Below are positions 35,601 to 48,227 of a stretch of 60,000 nucleotides of DNA, piece after piece (the first letter of the stretch is position 1; each line of letters starts with the position of its first letter). Origin of the DNA: Cryptomeria japonica (Eukaryota; Streptophyta; Pinopsida; Cupressales; Cupressaceae); assembly GCF_030272615.1 (NCBI RefSeq), contig NC_081408.1, positions 770,193,336 to 770,253,335 on the forward strand, written 5' to 3'. The position numbers were made by a program, and so were the translations under genes. Under the pieces are notes generated by a model. The model searched no databases. It was given only the letters and a program-made list of their open reading frames with translations, and had not been told where the DNA came from.

Positions 35601-36397
35601 TAACTCAATAAAGATTTGATCTCGGCATGAAGTTCTTTATGCTTTGAAATTTGTCAAAATATTAAGTGGAAAGAGAAAATAATCTTTAGCCTAATCCAAG
35701 GTTTATTAAGGCTTATTCAATTAAATGTGTACAATTCAGTATAATTGTTTATACCTTAATATATGCAAGTTATAAAATTATATATAAGAATAAATTATTT
35801 AGTTTCATAATTGGAGAATAAATATTGTTTATAAAAGATTTTGAATTTTGATTATTTTTTAGTATGGATATTTAATTTTTTTTATTGGTAAATAGATTTT
35901 ATCAAGTATGTGTTCTATTCAAAATAAGTGTATGGATTAAGGTCTAGTTTGTAATTACATATTCATTCTTTGTGTCTAGATTTGATCACATGTAATGCAT
36001 GCCTTTACTGTCTAGTCTATTGGGTTCACCTCTATTTATTCTATCTCCTCTAATATAATATTAGTGATATTTAAAACATACCTTGTCATTGTATCGCTAG
36101 AGGAGACTTTCTCATAGGTTAGTATGTATCAATGTGTGTACAAGATACAAAATAACAAGAAAGTGCCCTAAAATGAAGTATGCAGATTCATTACTCCTTT
36201 TAGTGCACCAAACATAAGTGTTTAGTTATTGATCACTTCTCTAATTCTCTTGGATGAGAGAGGATGATCATTTAAATACTAGCTCATAACATTAAAATCA
36301 AATAAAATTATGTATTTAGATAGTTTAAGGGTGGGAAAATAAAGGGCAACAATCAACTAGAATACTAGTTTGAATTTTGAGAAGGCAAAGATTAAGT
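35601..36397. other. AT-rich spacer, nothing recognised
   Basis: No coding or repeat signature seen. Confidence 0.5.
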
Positions 36398-36522
36398 TGT
36401 TGACTTGGTGGTCAACACCTCCTTGGGGACTTGTGACATGGCTTAACGACCTCTCGAGGGTCGGGTTAAATCTGGCGTTGATAGTTTGAGCTTTTAGCAC
36501 AATGACAAATGATTCCAACAAT

Positions 36523-36534
36523 TGGTATCAGAGT
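36523..36534 (+). promoter_or_regulatory. TRIM primer-binding site (initiator-Met tRNA)
   Basis: TGGTATCAGAGT, one base from the canonical plant initiator-Met primer site, right after the left LTR. Confidence 0.88.
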
Positions 36535-36590
36535 CTTGGGTCACAGGTTTGAGTCTCCTTTCAGTGGGTGTTCAAGTATCAGTTAGTGTT

Positions 36591-36601
36591 GAGGGGGATA
36601 T
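36591..36601 (+). promoter_or_regulatory. TRIM polypurine tract
   Basis: GAGGGGGATAT directly precedes the right LTR. Confidence 0.8.
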
Positions 36602-36737
36602 TGTTGACTTGGTTGTCAACACCTCCTTGGGGACTTGTGACATGGCTTAACTGCCTCCCGTGGGTTGTGTTAAATCTAGCATTTGTATTGGGCATTGATA
36701 GTTCAAGCTTTTGGCGCAATGACAAACGATTCTAACA

Positions 36738-37731
36738 CAAACATACAACTATAGAAATTATACTAGGTGATTAAATGGCCAAATTTGGGTAGATAATGAC
36801 TATATTGGGGTAACTATATAGATAAATGTGATAAATGAATGTATTAGAGTAAGTGTGTATAAGAATAATGTGGGGGCCAAATATGTGTGATTAAGTGTAT
36901 AGGGATAGGCAAAAGCTAGGCAAATGAACCCAACATTGCACGAGATTACACCATTTATCAATATGTATAGGTGTTAAAACATTTCACAAAATGGGCACAA
37001 AACTAAATTAAAAATGGAATTGGTATTCAAATTTCACCATCATAATAGGTATCAATATCACTCATTTGAGCAATTGGTTTCATTTATTGAAAAAAAATGG
37101 TCATCTTTTATGTTAATAGTGAGTTTTGCATGCCCATGATATTTCCCATTTAGTCTTATGCCTTTTTGAGAAAATGTCTCCACACAACCACATATCAATA
37201 ATGACAATTTCTTTTCCAAAATCAGGCTCATTTTATTAGTTTGTACTTATCCCCATATGCACACATTTTCATAGATTTATCCACACCATCACATTTTCCC
37301 ATATTGATCATATTTATTACACCATATGTGATGAAAAATTAATTATATAAATAGACTTTACTATTCCATCATCCTAGGTCATTTTGATGGGTGTAGGATT
37401 GACCTTACATCCACAAATTTGATCCCCAAATTCTCAAATTTAGATTTAAATTTAGCCAACTCTCACCCATTCTACTAACCATTGTGAGCTAACTAAACAC
37501 ATGTTTTCATAAATCATTTCTATATTATGCTATATAAAGACATTCATTTCACATCCTCACACATTTGAACATCCTCTCTCATTCTAAGAAACAATTCCTA
37601 GAAGAACATTTTGAATTTGTACACTAAAATACATCTAGATCTACATATCCATTTTATGAATATTTGCATTGCTAAAGCTTAGAGTTTTTAAACCTTTACA
37701 CCAATTTTATGAGGATTCATCTTGGATAATA
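36738..37731. other. AT-rich spacer, nothing recognised
   Basis: No gene, RNA or repeat structure recognised between the TRIM and the next element. Confidence 0.5.
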
Positions 37732-39007
37732 TGTTTTGATTAGGTCGAAAGCTCTAGAATATTGAGAGGGGGGGTGGTGAATCAGTATTCCCATAAATTT
37801 AAAAATAGCAAACTTTTTCACCAAATTATAATGGTTATCAAACACACTTGACAGATATAAAACAATTAATGTAGAATAGACACGAAGAACACAACCACAA
37901 GATAAATACCAGATTTTGTACATGGAAAACCCAAATGGGAAAAACCATGGAGAGTGTTAACTCTTAGGAAAATATAACTAGTAATTATAGTTGTGCTTAC
38001 AAAGGGGTGACTCACTACCGAGTGGTTCACTACCAGGTTGCAAAAATGGCTCACTATTGGACTGCTCACTGTAGATATACAAAAGATGGCTAACTGTCGG
38101 AATGCCCATTGCAACTGGAAAGATTGAACTGAAAAAGTTTACATCTCCAAATACATGGGACCGGTTCCAAGTTAATCTTAGGTTACAAATCGCAAACTCT
38201 ACAATAGATCCGATTAGAGATCTCTGTACAACTATCCATTAACATGTCTGGTGAAGGAGTATTGCAACACTAATTGCCTTTGTTGTCCACAACTCACACA
38301 ATCTGCTATCTGCACTACCAACTGTCTTTCACACATCACTCACCTTCATTCATACACTCACTTATTCACTGATCATTCACACAATGCTACTACATATGTA
38401 AATGTATATATATCAGAGGGTACATATACAAAATAGTGTGTCAACCAAGCCCAACACATTACCAATATGCTCATTTTGACCTTCACAAGACTTCTACATG
38501 TTTCCTTTTTCATACTCCAATTACCAATGCATATACCAAGATTATCAAAAAAGGGCAGGGTCATCCGGACCCAAGAATACTGAGCCATTATCACAAGGTC
38601 AAGCCCAATAGCTCCAAAAAGTAGACTCCACACGAACCAAGAACACCATAACACAAAACTTGAGATACTTTTGATAATTACCAAAGTAACGTTGTTAACA
38701 TCAAGACACATAACTAATACTGAGATCAATAAGAACTCCTAACACTGGGATACCGAGATTAATGAGAACTCAATGAAACCACAGAAGTCATCATCCAAAG
38801 TTGTCCATATTGCATAGCAACTTCTCACCAAAACTGCAACATCTGAACTGCACATATATACTGAATGCATACCATCCTTACATACAACATTGTAATATCC
38901 ATAATATCTAATATCTAGACTAATATTCGGGCCTCATACACTTTTTCAGTCCAAAACCAGATCACTGGTTTGACATTAATGACAACATTATTCACACATG
39001 TCTAACA
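37732..39007 (-). repeat. 3' LTR of copia-like LARD
   Basis: Collinear with 49738-50972 on the same strand. In element orientation it begins TGTTAGACATG at 39007. A minus-strand TATA-like run (TATATATA) lies near 38404-38412, matching the other LTR. A TGTTTT start (plus strand) marks the left edge. Confidence 0.88.
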
Positions 39008-39020
39008 ATCTTCCCCTTTG
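39008..39020 (-). promoter_or_regulatory. Polypurine tract of copia-like LARD
   Basis: CAAAGGGGAAGAT on the minus strand, immediately upstream of the 3' LTR. Confidence 0.85.
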
Positions 39021-39341
39021 TCATTGATGGCAAAACATATACAACACATAACTGCGCAACTCCTCCTTACTCATGCAATTCCTCAAAACCGCATTCCTTG
39101 GATTCCTTTCTCCCCCATTTGACATCAAGGACAAAGGATGTCTTTGATGAAAAAATGAAAAGAACATATATATACAACCAAAATTTTCAAAAATTGAACC
39201 TTACACAAAGAAACTTTCAATTGCTCTTCTTCGGAAATATAGGTTTGTACTTTTCCTTTAGATCGAGAAGAAGAACTTCCCAAGAATGTATAGCCAATTT
39301 GATACTTACTGAAATACTTTTACACTCAACCAACAAATCAA

Positions 39342-40965
39342 CTAAATTTGAAGAATATCCAGAGCATTTGGATTATGATCATACTCAACAATGTTCTCAA
39401 GCAATGCTGAAAAATGCTCTAGCTTAGTTTCAATAGTTTCCTTAACCTTCCAGAATATACTCACAAAGTCTTCTCTCTGCCTTTGCAACAAAAGGAGATC
39501 GACTTGAAGAGAATTAAATCTTTTCCTCTTCTCACCATCCTTATCATTCAAGAAATCAAAAGACTTACCTAGACTTGTAAGTTCATCTTCAATAGCATCA
39601 ATCTTACCTTTGTGCTTCACAATAGCTGATGGCCAAGAGATACAATATATGTAGACTCTGCTAGCATCGTGGATGCAATCTCTCAATTCCTCTATACATT
39701 TTGACAAGTTGTTTTGTGCAATAATCCATTCATTCAACAAATTCTGCATATCTAGGCCTTTTCCTTCAAGTGACTGCAATGACATTCTTTCTTATAGAAC
39801 CTCATTCAAAGACTTTGGAAGAAAATTACTAATATCTTCTAGACTCAAGTTGTTCCAGATCAAATGCTTTGTCAAAATGCTCTCAATTCTGTTTGACTTG
39901 ACTGAGGTCAGCTATTTCACACCAATATTTTTAATTCCATCTATACTATCCACCAATTTTAGCAAGTTAGACTCATCATTTGAGTCTCCAGCTTCCTCCT
40001 TATCAGCTTCTGAAACTCCTTTTTCTATAGGGGATTTTGGGTCTTCAATTACTATGACATCTTCCATCTTGCTTCTCTTTGATTCTAAAACACCAACAGG
40101 AATAAACTGCCTCCTTTTCTTCTTTCTAGAGGATGAATTTATAGAACCGGAAGAGAAAGACACAAACTTGGCCAACTCTCCACATTTCCACAAATTATTT
40201 GAAATAACTATTGAAAACTTCCTCTTTGTCATCCAAATTGTTCAAATACCTAAATATCTATCTCACAATAGGAACACTAGACTCCTATATGATATTATCT
40301 TTTGCTGGAAGGGATTCCAAATAGTACATAACCAAACTCACAAGCAATGACCCAAACTAGAAAGCATAATTCTTCTCTTTTGTCATCTTAATATTTTCAA
40401 ACAATAATTCTCTCAGCAGTTCACACAAGTTAAATGATGTGTTCTCTATTAGAAGCATATGTGCCATGTACACCCCAGTTGCCGAGGTGCCTCCTTCCCT
40501 ATTTTAGAAATAGATTTTATAAGAAATACCATAGGTAACATACCTCACCACAAGGTTGATGATTGTGTTGATAATTAGAGCTCACTGATCACCTTTTATG
40601 CTGGTTAGGGCTTCCACTTCTATGTTCAAGATCAACTTCTTTTTCAAAACTTCTCCACTGTCATAGAAGTTGGTGACCAAAGAAATGATTTCCTTTGTAA
40701 TTGGATAGGGTTTATCCAGTACGATGCAGTTGTATTGCACACAATTTAGAATTGCGTTGATAACCTTAGCATTATCTAATCAAGGGAATTTGGTCCATAG
40801 ATTCAAAACTTTGCCTTCCAACTCTTTGACCTTTTGCAATTCATCATTATTCAAACCATCTTCAACTACTCTGATCTTCTCCGAGGTAAACTCGTCCAGG
40901 AGTATGTTGTCCATAATTTGAAATTCCTCGCAATTGTATTCTCTAAAGATCATCTTTCCTTCCAT
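39342..40965 (-). pseudogene. Second unknown ORF of copia-like LARD
   Basis: Minus-strand coding-like sequence in three pieces. 40965-40780 has an IMDNILLDEF segment and a charged helical stretch. 40780-40240 is interrupted and reads through hydrophobic helices such as GVYMAHMLLIENTSFNLCELL. 40232-39342 has an SSRKKKRRQFIP basic patch (possible nuclear signal), an acidic/Ser linker and a long helical C-terminus. No protease, integrase, RT or RNase H motif. The arrangement (globular part, basic and acidic linker, helical tail) resembles the ORF in the giant LTR at 24298-27354, but I could not align the two. Frameshifts and stops are several. Confidence 0.5.
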
Positions 40966-41247
40966 GATTGCTTTTGCTTCTCACCCTTCAACTACTATAC
41001 TATTCACAATGTTCTCAAGCTGATATCAAAGAAATGAACTCAAAACTAATACTTATCTTGCTAAAGATACTTCATTAGGGTTTTGCCACCAAAAAATTGA
41101 CTTTTTGATGATGTCATCAAGATTCCTCTGATTATCGGATATTACTCAGGAATTGTCATGAAAAATTAGTGACATGATCCATTCAGACGGGGAAGATCAA
41201 GGATTTTTCTTTTATATCAAAACTCCCCCTAACTCAAAGCTCTAATC

Positions 41248-41598
41248 TTAATTATCGGAGGAAGGGGTGCCTGCACCGGATTCTGATACTTCAGGCTCAA
41301 CTCCTTTGTTCTCACCCTTCTTTCTCTGGACTAAATTTTCTTTCTTCTTTGATTCACCATTCTTCATTTCATTCATCTCAACAAATTTTTCATTGTTTCC
41401 ATTCCTGCATTGATTAGCATAATGTCTGGTCTACTTGCACTTAAAACAATCAACATTCCTCCTTTTAGATCTTACTGGGTGTGATATGCATCTGTATTGA
41501 CTGGCCTTATGTCCATAGTTATTGTAAATATAACAGTATCCATGAAACTTGTAACTCTTCTTGTTGGCAACAATCGGATTATAATTCTGTTTCACAAC
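41248..41598 (-). pseudogene. Gag-like protein of copia-like LARD, C-terminal part
   Basis: Continues the frame interrupted at 48997. It starts VVKQN across the target duplication, followed by a degenerate knuckle (GYCYIYNNYGHKASQYRC) and a proper one, CFKCKQTRHYANQC (CX2CX4HX4C). A Lys/Glu-rich tail ends at TAA 41250-41248. Confidence 0.78.
41594..41598. repeat. Target-site duplication ACAAC (left) of nested gypsy
   Basis: Exact match to 48992-48996. The host gag frame joins perfectly across one copy of it. Confidence 0.88.
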
Positions 41599-42768
41599 CG
41601 TAAAGGGGAAAATTAGGTGACTTGGCAATTTGTAACATAGAAGGAGAAATCACCAAATCACCTATTTTCACTTGAATGGGGAGATGCCTTTACATTCAAA
41701 AGAGGGGGTAAATCCACTAGATTCAGTCACTAATTAAATTAGAGTTAAATACTAAGTAGATTTATTGAAATGGAATGTGCTTGACCCTCTTTTGTAAGCT
41801 GGCTAGTTGAATTGAGAATAAGTGTTGGAAATGAATAAAAATATGAGAAAACAGTGAGTTGTAAATTTGTGATTTTTTTGTACACCTGGATCTGAGAGGT
41901 ATGAGATGATTTAAAATTGCTGTGTGAAAACTGCCAAAAGTAGCAAGGACCAAGTGCAGGGACCAAGATGCCTTCCTCTTGGTCCTCTGAAATTTTTGAT
42001 GGCTGAAAAGATTTTTTTTGTCTCTGTATCTGAAGCTTATCTTGAGAGTTACAACGATGCACTTATTTTCTGTACATAGAAGGAAAGGGAAATGTTTTTG
42101 CAATAGGGGTTTTCCTTTAGGTCAAACCCTGGTTTTGGAATTAATGAAGTGGTTGAAATAATGTAATTGAAATGATTGAAAGTAGAAATCCTCCTCTTTG
42201 AGGGGATGTTGAATTACCTCCTTGTGAAGTTTTGCTTGCCTCCAAATGGAATTAGGACTTCATGAATTAGGATGATGATATCCTCTTCAATGCTTGAAAT
42301 CTCGACTCTATTGCTTCTCCAAAGCTTGAAGGAAGACCAAAAAATGCTCAATGCTCCTAAATGCTTGAATGATTGATCTCTTGGATGCTTGAAGACCTCC
42401 TTTGTGTGTGCTTGTGGATGTTTGATCTTCAAATGGGAGGGGAAATCCCTCTTATGTACTTGCCCCTAGGGAAAATGAATTGATTTTCTGACATGAGCCG
42501 ACATGCAGGGGTTTTTCCCACTCAAATTTGAGATAGGCCAGTGGGTCCAAAATAAGTCCCCATTAGGGAGGACTAGGGTGCCATGCCGTGGTCCTGCCCT
42601 ATTTTGGGATAGGATCAAGGTGACAATGAGATGCATCTTTGAGATAGATGGTGTTTATGACATGTATGAGCATAATTAGGTCTCTGATTAGGCTAAGGGG
42701 CACAAACACTAAGGTGAAGACCCAAATGTGATAAAAAATTGCAAGGGGTGCAATTTTAGGACACTACA
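41599..42768 (-). repeat. 3' LTR of nested gypsy element
   Basis: Begins TGTAGTGTCCTAAAATTGCA (minus strand) at 42768. About 740 bp from 42768 down to ~42027 match the right LTR. The remaining ~430 bp have no counterpart there. The left limit is fixed by ACAAC and the restored host frame. Confidence 0.8.
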
Positions 42769-42785
42769 TTTAGCCCCCACTTTAG
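42769..42785 (-). promoter_or_regulatory. Polypurine tract of nested gypsy element
   Basis: AAAGTGGGGGCTAAA on the minus strand abuts the 3' LTR. Confidence 0.8.
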
Positions 42786-43289
42786 TAGGAGTATGAGCTT
42801 ACGTCAATACTCACGGTAAAGTACAAGGAGTTCAGATTGAAATACTTTCACCATGTCAAAGAGGCAAGATACACCAAGCCTCTAGTGGACTTTAGGATCT
42901 TACGACTTAAATGATAAGGTAAAAGGGGAGATCATGAGAGAGAAAGAGGGAACCATGACTACAACTAGTAAGGTTCTCTTACTATGAGTCATGAAAAGAA
43001 AAAATACCAAAAATTACAAAGCAAAGACAAAATTCTCTAAGTAACTTTAAGTATCAAGAGAGAGAATCATGAGTGAAGTGTATGATACCACATTAAGTGA
43101 TTGCACACACCTTGTCGAGAGCAATTGCTTTAAGGTAGGATATACCCAAAAAGACAAGCACATTATCACAATAATTTAGCCCCCAAGAGAGGACAATTCA
43201 AAGGATAATGAACACAAAACACAAACCACATGGTGGTTTCACTTAACTCTAGGGTCAATATGTTTTTTTATGATAACTCATGTATATCA

Positions 43290-43324
<35 letters not shown>
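43290..43324. repeat. (GT)n(AT)n microsatellite
   Basis: About nine GT units run into about nine AT units. Confidence 0.9.
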
Positions 43325-44315
43325 GCATAGAATTGTCCTCATCCCCCAAAGATAGGAAACCACCATAGAAGAAGGGAACACATGTGTCTTTTGAGTCAAC
43401 ATGGAAGAGACCAAAAGAGATCTCAAAGCTTTGCATCATCTTGATGTAGACAACAATAGGGACAACAAATAGAAGAATAGGGAAACAAATAGAAGAAGTA
43501 TCACAAACAATCAAGAGAGGTGAGAGAAAGAGAATCCACAGTGCTAATCAAGCACGCCATCCTCCCCCTGATATTGCTAATCATTGTTTTGGAAAGGTGG
43601 ACAACATAAAATAGGAGACACATCGAGCACAATAGATGGAGCTATCACAACTTCCAAACAAGGACCATGCTCTAATGATGAGTCACTCTGTTCGTTACTA
43701 GGAGCTAGGATTAATGCTTTTGAAAATTTTGCAGATAAATCATTTTCAACATCAACATATTAATATTCATCATTAGTAATATTAAGATCAAAATTCTCAT
43801 CAACATTAACAACATTTTCACTCATTTCTTCACCAAGATGAATAAAAATAGGATCTCTAACACGAATAGAACTTAAACCACCAATTGCCTTAAGCATTTT
43901 GCATCTTGAACAATTAGGTTGAACATCCTATTTAGGAGAAAATGGAATCATGTCAATAGTTGGTGTTTTAGGAGAAGAAATGGTTTGGGAAGAAACTTCA
44001 CGAGCTCTATCATGACATCTCTGTCGGCCTTCTCTCACACAACGGTTTCGTCTGGTTTTGGCTGAAGGTTTAGATTCATCAGGTATAGGCTTTGTCTCTT
44101 CTTTTAGGGAAGGATGAATGGGTTGAGGTATTTTAGGTTAGACAATAAGAGAGGTCGGTCAATTCTGTTTGTAAGATGAAGGAGGAGGAACCACACCATA
44201 TAAAGGAGGAATGGGAGATGTAGGAAGGAGACCAAGTCCATCACGAGGAGGAGGGATGGGTCTACCCTTAGCTTGAAATTTGAGAGGAGGATCATGTCTA
44301 TCTTTGGGAGGGATA

Positions 44316-45379
44316 TTAAAACTCATCCATGAGAGAATGAATTGATGTCTCTTTGGGAAGAAGATTATTTATTTCCTTAGGAGGAAGATTAACCTTATCC
44401 TCAAGAAGAGGCATATGATCATCATGAGGAAGGATAAGTGTTGGATTTCTTGGTTTACTAAAAGATAAAATCATATCATTTTTCCAATTTTGATATGATT
44501 TAAAGAGAGCAACACTTCTGGGTTGAAGAGGTTGGAATTTTTCGAACCAAAAGTAATCAAGACAAACATCTCCATACCTCACTACAGGTTGACACATGCT
44601 ATGATTAAGAGTTATCATTTACCATTATGAGGAAATTTTAAACACTTACGAACAATAGAAGTGATCGCTTTCATGGAAGAGAGCCAAGGATGTCCCAACT
44701 TCACATGAAATTGATCAGATGCAGGAATGATAGCAAATTGAATATCTAGGCATTTAGTGTTGACATCAATAGGAAGTGTGATAGAACCAATGGAAAGATA
44801 AGAGAAGCCATAAAAAACCCTAACTAACACATCAATATCATCATATATCACTTGATGCAATTGCAAAGTATAAATAAATTCTTCAGTTATCACATTAACC
44901 ATACAAATGGGATCAATAAGAACTCCTCTAGAAGGTATACCTTTGATTTTTGCACTTATGTATAATGGGCCATTAGGTGCTTTAATGGTCTCACTAGGAT
45001 GAAATGTGATGCACAAGTCCTTAGGAGGTTCTTGTTGATCTACAAGGTTCATCACATTATTAGATTCAAGGCCAACATCATTGGGAGAGAAAGCAAGATG
45101 ATCAGTCTCAATCACATTAGTGGAATGGGATGGTAAAGGATTAGTGAAAATCTAAAGATTTTTATTAGGAGGAGCTATGGATTTGTTTCCTTTATCATTC
45201 AAACATGCCACACATATGATATTTTTATCAATCAAATCTTGAATCTTACTTCTCAATGAAAAACACTTTTTAGTGTCATGACTAGGCTGAAGATTGTATT
45301 GACAAAAGGATTTAACATCAAAGTAAGGTGAAGTTGTCTTAGATGGATCAATTGGTTTGAATGGGGGAAGTTTTAACAC
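44316..45379 (-). pseudogene. Gypsy nucleocapsid/protease region of nested element
   Basis: 45379-45152 carries a plant gypsy Cys/His segment, FCQYNLQPSHDTKKCF, followed by IQDLIDKNII. 45115-44615 is a retropepsin-like domain: YISAKIKG, then VLIDPICMVNVI where D-[ST]-G is expected (the active-site triad is D-P-I, so probably inactive), and FHVKLGHPWL near the end. 44618-44316 continues as a linker-like frame without RT motifs. The short frame at 44295-44104 is unrecognised. Confidence 0.7.
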
Positions 45380-45519
45380 ATTCCTTTGTAATAACTAAGA
45401 CATAATTCTATGCAAAGACTCATTCAAAGGAGTAAATTCTTTTTCTCTTTTAAAGTATTTAGACAAAGGAGGCACACCTATAGTGGCCGCTACTTGAATG
45501 TTGTTGTTGTTGTTGTCAT

Positions 45520-47043
45520 TTAATTTGATGAATCCTTTGTTTGGTTTAAACTTTGCAAACAATTGTTGAGTACTAGATCACCCTTATCACTTAGATTAAT
45601 GGAAGGAGAATGCTCCAATTGACTCACAATCAGATGATAATTGTGAAGGGCACACAACTGCGGAAAGGAAGTAAACTCAGTTAAGAGAAGTTTAAACCTA
45701 ATTTCTTTTTGCAAATTATCAATAAAAATTCTTTGGATATCTTGATCAGGCACAGTAAAAGAAATCTGAGAATACAAATGCTTATATCTACCAATAAAAT
45801 CAGACACTTTTTCTTTAAGCATCAAATCAATCAAAGTTATTTTAGGACCAATGTTATTGTGAAATTATTGAATAAAAACATTAGCCAATTGTTGAAAAGA
45901 GGTAACATAATAAGGAGGCAAAGAAGAATACCATTGCAAAGATTTATCCCTTAAAGTTCTAGTAATAATTTCACTAACAATCTTTGATCATGATCAAAGT
46001 CACTACACAAAGTTTGGAATGTTTTAACATGAGTTAAGGGATCACCTTTTCCATTATAAAGTTCCAATTGAGGGACTTCTACATGTTTGGGAGGGACAAA
46101 TCTAACAATGTCATTGGATATTGAGCTCACTACATCAAATGTGGGAACATTATACTTAGATTGATTCATAGAAGCTATTTGTTGTTGTAAGGAGGATAAT
46201 GTTTGAGCTAGATTATTGATGGTAGCTTTGGTAGAAGGATTGAAATTAGACATTTTGGATTGAGAAGGAGGATTAACATTGTTGATTGAAGGGAGGGATT
46301 GAGAATAAGGAGGTGGGACACTTTGGTAGGTAGGTACTGGAGAAGATTGGGTAACAAATGGAAGACTCATAAGAGGAATGAAGGAATTGTGAGTGAAGGA
46401 GTTGCTCTCTTGACTAACATTTATAGGTGATGAAGGTGATTGGGTAACAAGGGGAAAATTCATGGTAGGAGGAATGAAAGAAGAGGTATTCCCATGACTA
46501 ACACTTGTAGGTATGAAATTTTGTGTAGAGGTAGCCATGATTTTTGATGTGAAGGTGGGAACACTAGTCATAGGAGTTGTCAAAGCAATGGAATGATTAA
46601 TGTGACTAGGAGGTTGTGTATAACCTAGGGCTTCAACACAACTCTTCATGGGCATGATATTAGAATCAACAATATGATAAATAACACATATCAACACCAT
46701 GTTTTTCACTTTGAATCATTCGTTTTAATCCTTTAATCAATGGGAGAGCCTCACTTTCTGGGTATTCTTGACTCATCCATTGTTGAAAATTGTCAAATTG
46801 ATTGTCCATCTTCGCCAATTGGTCAATGGATACCCTAGTTAGTGATTCCTCCACATCATGAGAATTATCAAGAGGATAAACGGGGATATCTGTAGGATTG
46901 GAAGAACCACCAAGATCCTCATTGAAAAAGCTAGCCAAATTAGGCTCCATCACCTTGGTAATTAAACCTTGGGCAACCTTAATTCTACAACTTCTTCTTA
47001 CGGGGATACTATAGGTAGGACTAATAGTATAAAACTCATGCAT
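45520..47043 (-). pseudogene. Ty3/gypsy gag of nested element, frameshifted
   Basis: A real ATG at 47043 starts an N-terminal piece (to 46666) with an RRSCRIKVAQGLITKVME segment. After a shift, 46709-45951 has a long Ser/Pro/Thr-rich linker, an LQQQIASMNQSKY helix and the gag core start VPQLELYNGKGDPLTHVKTF. The core continues past breaks at 45834-45520: DFIGRYKHLYSQISF, VPDQDIQRIFIDNL. This is the capsid pattern of plant gypsy elements (Retrotrans_gag). An Asn run (TTG repeat near 45500) follows. Confidence 0.8.
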
Positions 47044-47049
47044 TGAAAG

Positions 47050-48227
47050 AGGAAAATTAGATATTTAAATTTTGTATTGTGAAATTTGAATTTTGGAATC
47101 TAAATTGCAAAATAATTGAATAATGCAAAATTCTAGGAAAAATAATTACCCAATTAGATGAACAAATTGATTGAAAAAATAAAGAGCAATAATACAATCT
47201 CCTAATAAATTGAGAATTATCCAAAGGTGACTGAATTTTAAAATTAGGGCCTAGTGAAAATAACCTCTTAATTTATAAAATTGAAAATTGAAAGGAGAGG
47301 AGATTTAAATTTAAAATTAGGGTTGTTGAATACTAACCTCTTAATTTTAAAATTTAAAATTTTGAAATCTTGAAATATTGAAGAAACCAATTTAATTTGT
47401 AGGGTGTATGCAATTAACCTCTTAATTTAAAAATTTAAATTAAAAATTAAAATGTTGAAATTCATATTTGCTTTTGACCTTAGGGTGACCTAAAATCAAT
47501 AAAATTTCACAAACCTCTAGAATTGAACAGTAAAATACAATCAAATAGGCTCCTCAAATTTGAGGAGAAAAAGTCAGGAGAAGCAAGATATTGTGATTCT
47601 AATGAGAATTCCATAGGGATATGGAAATTAGAGATGTCTAGATATGCGAAATCAAGCCGTGAAGGTTGAAATAGGACACACTTAAGATGTTCAATAAGAT
47701 AATTAATTGAAAGAATGAAACAAAAAAAGGGCACACTTAAGGTTAAGGGCCAACTTTTATTAGCTTTAGATTCAATTAAATTGATTAAATACTTAAAGGA
47801 AAATTGGAAATTGCACAAGATTAATTTAAATTTAAAAATTAGGGTTTGTTGCATAAACCACTTAATTTTAAAATTTAAAATTTTAAAATTTGAATGTTGT
47901 AATGTGGGAATGTGAATTTTTAAATTGAAGCAAGAACTCAAATCTGGAAATTAATTCAAGATCTACACAATCTACAAGTTCTATTTTAAAATTAAAAACT
48001 AGGGTTTTTTGATTTAACAACTTAATTTTAAAAATTTGGTTGAAAATTGAACATGTAAATGAAAACTTGAATTGAAAAATTGAAGAGTTCTCGGATCTAA
48101 AACAATTAATCCAATTTATACAAATTACAAGCTTAATTTTGAATCCAAAAATTAGGGTTTTTATGAATTTAACCTCAATTTTTTTTTAAATTGCAAGGAA
48201 ATTAAACTTGTAATTGAAAATTTGAAT
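47050..48227 (-). other. AT-rich leader with repeated AATTAGGGTT / CTTAATTTTAAA segments
   Basis: Between the gag start and the right LTR, a plus-strand AAATTAGGGTT motif occurs near 47240, 47315, 47840, 47990 and 48150. A CTTAATTT(TAAA) partner lies 20-30 bp after most copies, with AT-rich filler. This looks like a degenerate repeat in the 5' leader. No primer-binding site is recognisable. Confidence 0.6.

Larger units (their letters stand above)
36398..36737 (+). mobile_element. TRIM (terminal-repeat retrotransposon in miniature)
   Basis: A 340-bp unit with LTRs at 36398-36520 (123 bp) and 36602-36737 (136 bp), both starting TGTTGACTTGG and ending AACA. Between them are a primer-binding site two bases after the first LTR and a polypurine run just before the second, with no coding capacity. 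The second LTR has an extra GTATTGGGCA-like insertion. Flanking 5-mers TAAGT and CAAAC do not match, so no target duplication is visible. Such elements move using enzymes of full-size retrotransposons. Confidence 0.88.

Noticed and set aside
43290-43324. Alternating GT/AT tract as a regulatory or Z-DNA element
   Set aside because: An ordinary microsatellite inside a dead retroelement; listed as a repeat only.
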